DNA of 64,000 bases, taken from positions 2,509,501 through 2,573,500 of the forward strand of contig NC_009615.1 of the NCBI RefSeq assembly GCF_000012845.1, in the 5' to 3' direction. This document shows positions 17,139-24,061 of the stretch, piece by piece. Position 1 is the stretch's first letter. Every line of letters starts with the position of its first letter. The stretch comes from Parabacteroides distasonis ATCC 8503 (GTDB lineage Bacteria; Bacteroidota; Bacteroidia; Bacteroidales; Tannerellaceae). The translations under genes and the position numbers were made by a program. A model generated the notes under the pieces. That model saw nothing but the letters and a program-made list of their open reading frames with translations, did no database searches and had not been told where the DNA came from.

Positions 17139-18446
17139 ATGGGATATTTTTCATTGGACATTAAGAAAGCAAAGGGTACATCGGACACCACGCAGTCCGA
17201 CCATATAGAGAGAAAGATAATACCTAAAAATGCAGACCCGACAAGAACACATCTGAACAGGGTGCTTGTCGAATACCCCGATGGCGTTCACGGCAGGGAT
17301 GAAGCGATTGCCCACAGGTTGAACACGGCAGGCATCAAACGGAAAATCACACACGACCAAGTCCGTGTTGTCCGGGTGGTTTTGTCGGGTACGCACGAGG
17401 ACATGATGAACATACAGGAAAAAGGCGAACTCGATGAATGGTGCAGCGACAGCATCCAATGGCTGCAAGCCACATTCGGCAAAGACAATGTGGTTGCCGC
17501 CCATCTGCACATGGACGAGAAGACTCCGCACATCCACGCAGCCGTTGTTCCCATCGTGACGGGTGAAAGGCGCAAAGCCAAGAAAGAACATACGGACGGT
17601 AAGCGCAAGTACCGCAAGAAAACAAATTCCGTCCGTTTGTGTGCCGATGACCTGTTCAACCGCCAGACCTTGATTGCCTACCACGACAATTACGCAAGGG
17701 TGATGACGAAATACGGATTGCAACGTGGGGTACGGGGTTCGGAAGCACGGCACACCACCACCATGCAGTATTATCGGGACTTGAAAAAGAAAAATGAAAC
17801 CCTTGAAACCGAAACCAGACTGTTGCAGGAAAAGAAAGCCGAGGCGCAGGAGGAACTCAAACGAGCCAAGAAAGAGGTGCAGACCGAGAAGCTGAAAGGC
17901 GCAGCTACAACAGCAGCAACCAACATAGCCGAAAGTGTGGTTTCTCTTTTCGGGAGTAACAAGGTGAAAGCATTGGAATGCAGGAACGAGGATTTACAAG
18001 ACCGCATACTTGAACTTGAAGAGGAAGCCCGACAGAGGGAGCATCAACAAGCCAAGCAGATACAAGAGATAAAAACAGCTTATGAACAGCAGAACAGTAA
18101 ACTGTCTGAGTTTGTGGATTTTGTCAAACGCTACTTCCCTTATGTGGAAAAACTGATGCCGACCATTAAATTCTTGCGTGACCGTTTGAGATTCAAGGAT
18201 AGCACCATCAGAAAACTTTGTGAATTCAAGAATGTAACTGTAAGTGGCAGCTTCTATTCTTCGGAGTTCAACCAAAACTTTGAAGCCAAACATTCCGTTT
18301 GCTCCATCAAGCAGAATGAAAGCGGAAGTTATGATTTCAAGATAGACGGTGTTTCACACGTAAGCTGGTTCAGACGAAAGAAAGACGAGTTTATGGAAGC
18401 ATTGGGAGTGCCGACAAGGAAACAAAATCGAGATATTAGATTGTAA
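17139..18446 (+). CDS. mob: MobV-family relaxase (plasmid mobilization protein)
   Basis: 435 aa. The N-terminal relaxase domain has the HxDExTPHxH metal-binding motif (HLHMDEKTPHIHAAVVP) near residue 126, which defines the Pre/MobV group. A long Lys/Glu-rich coiled coil covers about residues 215-330, followed by a C-terminal tail. It would nick oriT and lead the strand into a conjugation channel supplied by a co-resident element. The start ATG 17139 (MGYFSLDIKKAKG) is the typical N-terminus. It is the last backbone gene before the cargo. Confidence 0.9.
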   Translation: MGYFSLDIKKAKGTSDTTQSDHIERKIIPKNADPTRTHLNRVLVEYPDGVHGRDEAIAHRLNTAGIKRKITHDQVRVVRVVLSGTHEDMMNIQEKGELDEWCSDSIQWLQATFGKDNVVAAHLHMDEKTPHIHAAVVPIVTGERRKAKKEHTDGKRKYRKKTNSVRLCADDLFNRQTLIAYHDNYARVMTKYGLQRGVRGSEARHTTTMQYYRDLKKKNETLETETRLLQEKKAEAQEELKRAKKEVQTEKLKGAATTAATNIAESVVSLFGSNKVKALECRNEDLQDRILELEEEARQREHQQAKQIQEIKTAYEQQNSKLSEFVDFVKRYFPYVEKLMPTIKFLRDRLRFKDSTIRKLCEFKNVTVSGSFYSSEFNQNFEAKHSVCSIKQNESGSYDFKIDGVSHVSWFRRKKDEFMEALGVPTRKQNRDIRL

Positions 18447-18494
18447 ATCAAAATAAAGTCCGTGTTATAACATTCAACTATCACGGATTTTTTG

Positions 18495-18502
18495 TACTTT
18501 TG
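18495..18502 (+). promoter_or_regulatory. -7 box upstream of the Hxs leader
   Basis: TACTTTTG matches TAnnTTTG. It predicts a transcript starting near 18509 with a leader of about 255 nt before hxsD. Confidence 0.55.
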
Positions 18503-18567
18503 TATTCGGATTGGGGAAACCCTTTCCAAGACATACGAGAAAAAGAAGAAGCGTTATGCTTATCTTG

Positions 18568-18687
18568 TAAGTTGGAAACGTAGGAAATTTCGGACTTAGT
18601 ACGAGAGAAGGCATAGTGGTTCTCACGCTATAGCGTGGGCTGCTATTACTACATCCGTACTAAAGGTTTCCTACGACCTCCAACTTA
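18568..18687 (+). ncRNA. Long structured leader/ncRNA before the Hxs cassette
   Basis: Five stacked helices can be drawn. P1 18568-18576/18679-18687 (9 bp), P2 18580-18587/18667-18674 (8 bp), P3 18596-18603/18656-18663 (8 bp), P4 18613-18619/18640-18646 (7 bp with two G-U pairs) and P5 18624-18628/18633-18637 with a TATA loop. The internal loops are nearly symmetric. A promoter box lies 66 bp upstream. Two smaller hairpins follow at 18708-18718 and 18731-18752, the latter ending 12 nt before the hxsD ATG. I recognise no known riboswitch or ribozyme. It may be an RNA regulator, or a DNA hairpin used by the mobile element. Confidence 0.6.
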
Positions 18688-18764
18688 GATGTGGTTGCAT
18701 TGCAGTTCACGCTTCGTGCATCAATAAAGGGTCTTTGAGGGCTGCCAAAGACATATGTACGATT

Positions 18765-19094
18765 ATGGCAGAGATTAAATTTCCTATTGTGGAGCTTGCA
18801 GCAGATAAGTTCCAAGTTTCTGTAGATACGAGCCTGTATGCCAAAGAAGTTATAACAGCAGCTATCTATAAATTTTCCCACCTGTTTTATATCCACCAGC
18901 AAACGGATACTTGTAACCAAACTCTTGTGAATGTTATTTTTGAGTCGAAAGACAACAGCAAGGTTGCGGAAGACGTTCCTAAGCAATTTTGCAATGAGCT
19001 GATAGACCAACAGATTCGATATAATACAAATGCACAGTTTGGGCATATTCGTAATATGATAGTTCAAGAAGCGTTCAAACCTGTAACAAAATGA
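18765..19094 (+). CDS. hxsD: His-Xaa-Ser system protein HxsD
   Basis: 109 aa from ATG 18765 (a TTG ten codons upstream lies in a leader hairpin and is less likely). The sequence fits HxsD: VSVDTSLYAKEVITAAIYKF, then a strand-rich middle and a C-terminal helix with FCNELIDQQIRYNT and IRNMIVQEAF. HxsD is a small protein of the Hxs peptide-modification cassette with unknown exact role, perhaps a partner of the radical SAM enzymes or a precursor-binding element. The gene ends 6 bp before hxsB. It is AT-rich compared with the relaxase backbone. Confidence 0.85.
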   Translation: MAEIKFPIVELAADKFQVSVDTSLYAKEVITAAIYKFSHLFYIHQQTDTCNQTLVNVIFESKDNSKVAEDVPKQFCNELIDQQIRYNTNAQFGHIRNMIVQEAFKPVTK

Positions 19095-19100
19095 TGAATT

Positions 19101-20525
19101 ATGGCTTATCAATTACTACCGTTTCGTTTTGAACGATTCAATGATAATCAATATCTTCTGACAAATGAAGTTGGAGAATACATCTTCTTGGCAAATGACG
19201 ATTTTCACGCCTTTGTTAATGGCGAGTTGGATGAACATAGTGATTTATTCTATGACCTTGCTTCCAAACAAATAGCAACAACTGACAAGGTCGAAGATGT
19301 GGTACAGATGCTTGCCACCAAGTTTAGAACGAAGAAAAGCATCTTGCGTGATTTCACTTCGTTACACATGATTGTACCAACGCTACGTTGTAATTCAAGC
19401 TGTATTTATTGTCAGGTTGCCCGTAAGAATATGGATGACCATTCTGCTGATATGACTAAAAAGACAGCAAAGAATGTAGTGAAAACCATATTTCAATCTC
19501 CATCGCCTTGTATCAAAATAGAATTTCAAGGTGGAGACCCGTCGACAGACTTCAATATGGTAAAGTATATCATCGAAGAAGCTGAATGGCAAAACTTGTT
19601 CAAGAAAAGAGAATTGGATTTTGTTATCTGTACTAACCTTACTCTACTTAATGAAGATATGGTGCAGTATTTGAAGAAACATAAATGTATGATTTCCACT
19701 TCTCTTGATGGTCCTAAAGATTTGCACGACATGAACCGTCCTTTGCAAAACAAGGATTTAGACCACCATGCCATTTTTGAGAAGAATCTTGCCATGATAA
19801 GAAATATATGGGGAAATAATGAGTGTGTTTCTGCATTGATGACTACTTCCAAATATAGTTTGGGACGTTTCAAGGAGATTATAGACGAATACATCAGATT
19901 GGGATTCAATAATATATTTCTACGCTCTCTCAATCCTTATGGATTCGCAAAGCAATATAAGGATAAGATAGCCTATCCTGTGGAAGAATTTATTGCGAAT
20001 TACAAAGAAGGACTGAATTATATTATAGAATTGAATAAACAAGGAATTTTCTTTGTAGAGGGTTTCGCTGCATTGTTGCTAAAAAGAATGCTAACCCCAT
20101 TTGCAACAGGATTTGTTGATTTGCAATCTCCGGCAGGAGTGGGTATCGCAGGGGTGATATATGATTATGACGGCAATGTGTATGTTTCGGATGAAGCACG
20201 AATGATGGCTCGCTTTAAAAACTACTATTTCAGATTGGGTAATGTGAACGAAAATACTTATCAGGAAATGTTTAACGGAGAGTTGCTACATCATATCATT
20301 GCTTCTGCTTGTAATGAATGTTTGCCTGTCTGTGCTGAATGTGTTTTTCAACCTTATTGCGGAGCTGACCCTGTTCGTAATATGTCAGAACAAGGAGATA
20401 TGATAGGTTTTAGACCCACAAATGAAATGTGTAAGAAAACAAAAGCTATTATACACTACTTATTTGAGTTATTGCAAAAGCATGACCCTGAAATAAATAG
20501 AATTTTTTGGTCTTGGTTAAATTGA
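19101..20525 (+). CDS. hxsB: His-Xaa-Ser system radical SAM maturase HxsB
   Basis: 474 aa radical SAM enzyme. The [4Fe-4S]-SAM motif CNSSCIYC (CxxxCxxC) lies near residue 97. A GGDP-type motif (EFQGGDPSTDFN) follows. The C-terminus has an auxiliary-cluster SPASM-like set (CNECLPVCAECVFQPYCGAD). The N-terminal 90 residues (LLPFRFERFNDNQYLLTNEV) are typical of HxsB. It is predicted to modify the HxS-repeat peptide encoded at 21711, with HxsC. The chemistry of the modification is not known to me. It lies 6 bp after hxsD and 7 bp before hxsC, a tight operon. Confidence 0.92.
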   Translation: MAYQLLPFRFERFNDNQYLLTNEVGEYIFLANDDFHAFVNGELDEHSDLFYDLASKQIATTDKVEDVVQMLATKFRTKKSILRDFTSLHMIVPTLRCNSSCIYCQVARKNMDDHSADMTKKTAKNVVKTIFQSPSPCIKIEFQGGDPSTDFNMVKYIIEEAEWQNLFKKRELDFVICTNLTLLNEDMVQYLKKHKCMISTSLDGPKDLHDMNRPLQNKDLDHHAIFEKNLAMIRNIWGNNECVSALMTTSKYSLGRFKEIIDEYIRLGFNNIFLRSLNPYGFAKQYKDKIAYPVEEFIANYKEGLNYIIELNKQGIFFVEGFAALLLKRMLTPFATGFVDLQSPAGVGIAGVIYDYDGNVYVSDEARMMARFKNYYFRLGNVNENTYQEMFNGELLHHIIASACNECLPVCAECVFQPYCGADPVRNMSEQGDMIGFRPTNEMCKKTKAIIHYLFELLQKHDPEINRIFWSWLN

Positions 20526-20532
20526 TTGTATT

Positions 20533-21675
20533 ATGAAACAGATTCAAGGTACTTCATACAATATTGAAGATGATATAGTTGGACGCATAACCTTTGGAAA
20601 AAGGAATTTGTTTGGTCGTTCCAATGATATACTGGTTTGTAAAGATAGCGACAAGCCTGCTTTCGGTTATTTGGCTACAATCACGGAGAAAACAACTTTC
20701 TCTGCCAAAGACAAGCCTTATTGCGTTGTTAATAGTGTTGAAAATTTCAACGAGGGAGATGTGGCTGTTATCAATAAAAAAGGTGAAATCATTTTTGTGT
20801 ACGAGATAAATTCTAATCACAATGCGCTGATGGCAACAGAACGCTGTAACCATCGTTGTATCATGTGCCCACAACCACCTATCTTACAAGAGAAAGATAA
20901 AACTCCTTTCAACTTACAACTCATATCACTGTTTGACAAAAACACACAAGAGATTGGTATAACAGGGGGAGAGCCAACTCTTATTGGAGATAATCTTTTT
21001 ACATTGATACGCCATATCAAAAAGGAATTACCTCAAACAGCTATCAGCATTCTGTCGAATGGAGTAAAATTTGCAGACAAAGAATTTGCAATGAAATTAG
21101 CCAAGTGCAGACATCAAGATTTGCAAATAGACATTCCTTTATTCTCAGATATAGCCGAAGAACACAATCGTATTGTAGGCGCAAAAACATTTTATAAGAC
21201 TGTTCAAGGACTATATAATTTGGCATTATTCCGTCAGCGCATCGGATTGCGTATAGTAGTCCATAAGCAAACTTATAAGCGGCTTCCTCAATTTGCAGAT
21301 TTTATCTACCATAATTTTCCTTTTGTCGCCCAAGTAGCTTTTATGCAAATGGAAACAACTGGATTGGCAAAAGAGAATTTTGAGAATTTATGGATAGACC
21401 CATATGACTATAATAATGAGTTACGAGAGGCGGTACTATTACTTGCGGATAGGGGAATGAAACCTTATATCTACAATGCGCAATTATGTGTACTTCCCGA
21501 AGATATACGTTGCTATGCTCAACGGTCTATTTCAGATTGGAAAGACATATACATAGAAGAATGTGACGGATGTGTGCTAAAAGGGCAATGTGCAGGATTT
21601 TTTGAATCCAACAGGCAGGCTCATAGTTCGCACATTAAGAAAATAGAACATATATCATCCGATATATCGTGTTAG
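20533..21675 (+). CDS. hxsC: His-Xaa-Ser system radical SAM maturase HxsC
   Basis: 380 aa, the second radical SAM protein. The cluster motif CNHRCIMC (CxxxCxxC) lies near residue 108, preceded by an N-terminal domain of about 95 residues. GITGGEPTL is the GGE motif. The C-terminus carries ECDGCVLKGQCAGFF, a short Cys set that could hold an auxiliary cluster. Two distinct maturases in one cassette is the known Hxs arrangement. Start ATG 20533 is 7 bp after hxsB. Confidence 0.92.
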   Translation: MKQIQGTSYNIEDDIVGRITFGKRNLFGRSNDILVCKDSDKPAFGYLATITEKTTFSAKDKPYCVVNSVENFNEGDVAVINKKGEIIFVYEINSNHNALMATERCNHRCIMCPQPPILQEKDKTPFNLQLISLFDKNTQEIGITGGEPTLIGDNLFTLIRHIKKELPQTAISILSNGVKFADKEFAMKLAKCRHQDLQIDIPLFSDIAEEHNRIVGAKTFYKTVQGLYNLALFRQRIGLRIVVHKQTYKRLPQFADFIYHNFPFVAQVAFMQMETTGLAKENFENLWIDPYDYNNELREAVLLLADRGMKPYIYNAQLCVLPEDIRCYAQRSISDWKDIYIEECDGCVLKGQCAGFFESNRQAHSSHIKKIEHISSDISC

Positions 21676-21710
21676 ATAACTGAATGTTTAACTTAAAAAT
21701 GGAGGTATCA

Positions 21711-21968
21711 ATGAAGAAACTCTTGTTTTTTGCGGTTTCTGCAATTCTTGCAGGTGCAAGCTACTGTTCCTCTGTTAGCGAAAAGATTGTTGCTAAGGTA
21801 ACAAACAGCGACACTCAAATCGAACAACAGCAGGAGCAGACATTGGTGCTGGAGCAGTCCTCTGCCGAGTTTAAATTACTCGCAAGTCACAGTTCTCACA
21901 GCAGTCATAGCTCGCATAGCTCACACAGTTCTCATCGTTCTCATAGTTCCCACTATTCGAGTAGATAA
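21711..21968 (+). CDS. hxsA: His-Xaa-Ser repeat precursor peptide (HxsA-type), secreted
   Basis: 85 aa from ATG 21711, chosen because GGAGG lies just upstream and a signal peptide (MKKLLFFAVSAILAGASYCS) begins here; an ATG at 21684 would add nine residues before it. The C-terminus has eight consecutive His-x-Ser triplets (mostly HSS, with one HRS and one HYS) then Ser-Arg. Codons differ between triplets, so the repeat is kept at protein level and is not a simple DNA satellite. It is the predicted substrate of HxsB and HxsC, exported after or before modification. It is shorter than the classical HxsA. A terminator follows at 21982. Confidence 0.9.
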   Translation: MKKLLFFAVSAILAGASYCSSVSEKIVAKVTNSDTQIEQQQEQTLVLEQSSAEFKLLASHSSHSSHSSHSSHSSHRSHSSHYSSR

Positions 21969-21981
21969 GAACTGAATTTCT

Positions 21982-22019
21982 AAAGGACGAGCTAATATAA
22001 AAATAGTTCGTCCTTTTTT
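21982..22019 (+). terminator. Terminator of the hxs operon
   Basis: AAAGGACGAGCTA (21982-21994) pairs with 22004-22016 with one G-U, followed by a T-run. Confidence 0.85.
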
Positions 22020-22037
22020 AGTCTCATTATTTTATAT

Positions 22038-22045
22038 TACTTTTG
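22038..22045 (+). promoter_or_regulatory. -7 box for the HEPN-like gene
   Basis: TACTTTTG matches TAnnTTTG, 20 bp before the ATG at 22065. Confidence 0.5.
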
Positions 22046-22064
22046 TACTCAAATTAATACGGGT

Positions 22065-22787
22065 ATGTCAAGCAAAGGATACAGACGTTTTAAAAGCCGT
22101 TTAGAGTATTTCCGAACGGATAATGAAGTCGCTGAGATTATAGTTCAGAACAAGGAATTACTGAAAGGTTCTGATGTCATTTTCAATAAAGTGACAATGG
22201 AGAAACATCCACTGCTATACAATAGGACTAATAATGCCAATAGTAGAAAGTTAGTTGTAAACCATCTAAGAAAAACCATATATGTATCTTTTATAAAAGA
22301 TATGTATGAGGAGGTTACTGAGTACATTAGATACATATTACAAGAAGGGGCAATGAATGGCGTTGACCCTCGCAGACTTGTCGGTGAGCATAATGTAAAC
22401 ATGAAAGCCAACGAGATTTTGTCAATGAGCACCAAGAGAGAGATAATCCAATCTATTATGGATCAAATTTTCCAGCAATTAGAAAATGAGCGAAGTACTA
22501 TTACCCTTATCTCTAAAATCAAGAACAAATTGGGACTAACAATAGAACAACAACTCGTAGATGATGCTTTACCTTTTCTTGAAATTAGACACATTTTTGT
22601 TCATTCAGATGGCAAACCTAATAGTGCATTCTTAGAAAAATATCCAACTATTCAATTAGACGAACATCATAGAATTTTATTAAATTCAACATTTGCAAAG
22701 AAAGCATACGATGCTGTCAATAATTTATTGATAGCTATTGATAACGATATGATTTCAAAAAATTATATCTCTGCTTCTGAATTATAA
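22065..22787 (+). CDS. HEPN-like hypothetical protein (IME cargo)
   Basis: 240 aa, mostly helical. Residues 175-180 read RHIFVH, an RX4H motif in the context of HEPN RNases (LPFLEIRHIFVHSDGK). No partner antitoxin is adjacent. It has its own -7 box and a strong terminator, so it is an independent single-gene unit at the right end of the IME. HEPN proteins often cleave RNA in abortive infection or stabilise mobile elements, which would suit its place, but activity is inferred from one motif. Confidence 0.6.
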   Translation: MSSKGYRRFKSRLEYFRTDNEVAEIIVQNKELLKGSDVIFNKVTMEKHPLLYNRTNNANSRKLVVNHLRKTIYVSFIKDMYEEVTEYIRYILQEGAMNGVDPRRLVGEHNVNMKANEILSMSTKREIIQSIMDQIFQQLENERSTITLISKIKNKLGLTIEQQLVDDALPFLEIRHIFVHSDGKPNSAFLEKYPTIQLDEHHRILLNSTFAKKAYDAVNNLLIAIDNDMISKNYISASEL

Positions 22788-22800
22788 AAACGAAGTGATG

Positions 22801-22838
22801 AAACACCAAAAGAATACTTTTCCATTCTTTTGGTGTTT
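22801..22838 (+). terminator. Perfect 14-bp hairpin terminator at the right end of the IME
   Basis: Arms 22801-22814 and 22825-22838 are exact reverse complements (AAACACCAAAAGAA), with a 10-nt loop. The T-rich right arm makes it a plausible bidirectional terminator that shields cargo and host genes. Confidence 0.8.
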
Positions 22839-22852
22839 ACATACAGATTTAG

Positions 22853-22860
22853 TATTTTTG
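22853..22860 (+). promoter_or_regulatory. Outward-facing -7 box near the right IME end
   Basis: TATTTTTG matches TAnnTTTG and points toward the downstream half of the split defence operon. It could restore transcription of the genes after the insertion. Confidence 0.4.
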
Positions 22861-22920
22861 TACTCAAGAAGAGTTATTTGAACGCAATTCATAGCAGAAC
22901 ACTGCAAATAGCACAGTTGC

Positions 22921-22932
22921 CAAATCATTACC
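22921..22932 (+). repeat. 12-bp repeat near the right IME end
   Basis: Second copy of CAAATCATTACC (first at 12391-12402), 15 bp inside the inferred right junction. Confidence 0.45.
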
Positions 22933-22946
22933 TCAAAATCGGGTAA

Positions 22947-24056
22947 TTCTCCCAAAGTCCTTATTATAAAGAACTAAGAAAGCTATTCCAAAATTACAAA
23001 AATATCCTGCACATAAAGGAACAACTTCAGAAGGAGAATACAGGTGCCTATCCGTTGGAGACATTGAAAGATGTGACAAACAAAATTATAACTTACTTAA
23101 AAGATTTGTCACTATGCAGTGAATCTGTGGATGAAGAACAGGTCGTATCTCATATTGTAGCTATCCAAAATAGCACTAATAAAGAAGATCCTTTTGGTTA
23201 TCTTGACGAAGCAGAAGTAACCGCTTTATCTAATTTGGTAAAACGAACTGGTTCCAATCAGTTCATTGCACTTGACCGCCAGCGCCAGGAACTGGAGATT
23301 CAACTTTCGACGTTGGATAACTTACGTTCTCAAAAACAGACCTTGGAACAAACGCAAGCCGGTGGTAACGAATATCTAATTCAAAATTATGAAGCCGCTC
23401 AAAAACAGATAGAGAAACTGAAAGGTCAGGAAGCGACTCTGAAAGCAGACATTCAACGTCTTGAGAAACGGATTCATCAGTTTGATGTACAAATCCAGCA
23501 AGAACCTGATATTAAATTCGACACTTTGGTCAAGCTTAAGCCTCTGTTTGAAAAGATTGCAGACAGTTTGCTGAAGAAGAAAAAAGCCCAGATTGAAAGT
23601 GAAATGCAGCAGCAACTCAACAAGTTACTGGTTTCATATAAAGGTCATGTAGCCAAAGTTGAGTTGTCCGACAGCATTGAACAATTCAATATAAAACTCT
23701 ATCATACTGCCGGAAATGAGATTTCATTGAATCAGCTTAATGCTGCATCCAAACAAATCTTTATCCAAGTTTTATTAAAAGTATTGCGAAACCTGGGAGA
23801 TTATAATCCACCTGTAATGATTGATACAGTAATGGGTGTTCTTGATAATGAAAGTCGTGATGCCTTGATGGAAGAATATTTTCCACAATTGGCAGAACAA
23901 ACGATTTTGCTTTGTACGACCTCTGAAATCAGAACAGACAGCGACTACATCAAACTGGAACCGTTTATTTCCAAAACCTATACACTTCATCGCAATGTAG
24001 AAGCACAGAATACTACGGTTGAAGACGGTTATTTTGGTTTAACTCTTAATCAGTAA
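22947..24056 (+). pseudogene. SMC/DndD-like AAA ATPase, C-terminal part (split by the IME)
   Basis: The frame is open from 22947, after a TAA at 22944-22946 inside the element, through a coiled coil to the ATPase C-terminus. The ABC signature region reads EISLNQLNAASKQIFI and the Walker B/D-loop region PPVMIDTVMGVLDNESRD. A TTG at 23055 could serve as a start, giving 333 aa without Walker A. Together with 11307-12266 it makes one full-length ATPase of normal size. The junction frame matches exactly. The downstream HerA gene starts 5 bp later. Confidence 0.85.
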
Positions 24057-24061
24057 AAGAA

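Larger units (their letters stand above)
12262..22947 (+). mobile_element. Integrative mobilizable element carrying an Hxs cassette (approximate ends)
   Basis: About 10.68 kb: tyrosine integrase, HTH-like gene, DUF5906 helicase, putative origin, toprim primase, putative oriT, MobV relaxase, then cargo (hxsDBCA and a HEPN-like gene). The ends were set by reading frame: host ATPase codons run to 12263 on the left and resume at 22947 on the right. The trinucleotide AAT (12262-12264 and 22945-22947) is shared, and removing one copy restores CTG GAA TTC TCC. Next to both ends are similar sequences (TAACCTCGAAAAACGGG at 12264-12280 and TTACCTCAAAATCGGG at 22928-22943). Backbone genes are GC-richer than the Hxs cargo. 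It lacks conjugation genes, so transfer would need a helper. Confidence 0.8.

Noticed and set aside
18568..18687. Retron msr-msd RNA
   Set aside because: No reverse transcriptase gene lies next to it; the adjacent genes are the Hxs cassette and a relaxase.
18660..19112. 150-codon open frame on the minus strand opposite hxsD
   Set aside because: It is antisense to hxsD, which has clear family similarity and operon spacing; the opposite frame has no recognisable motif.
21890..21968. HSS repeat as a DNA microsatellite or low-complexity artefact
   Set aside because: Codons differ between triplets and the gene lies beside two radical SAM maturases and hxsD, so the repeat is selected as protein.
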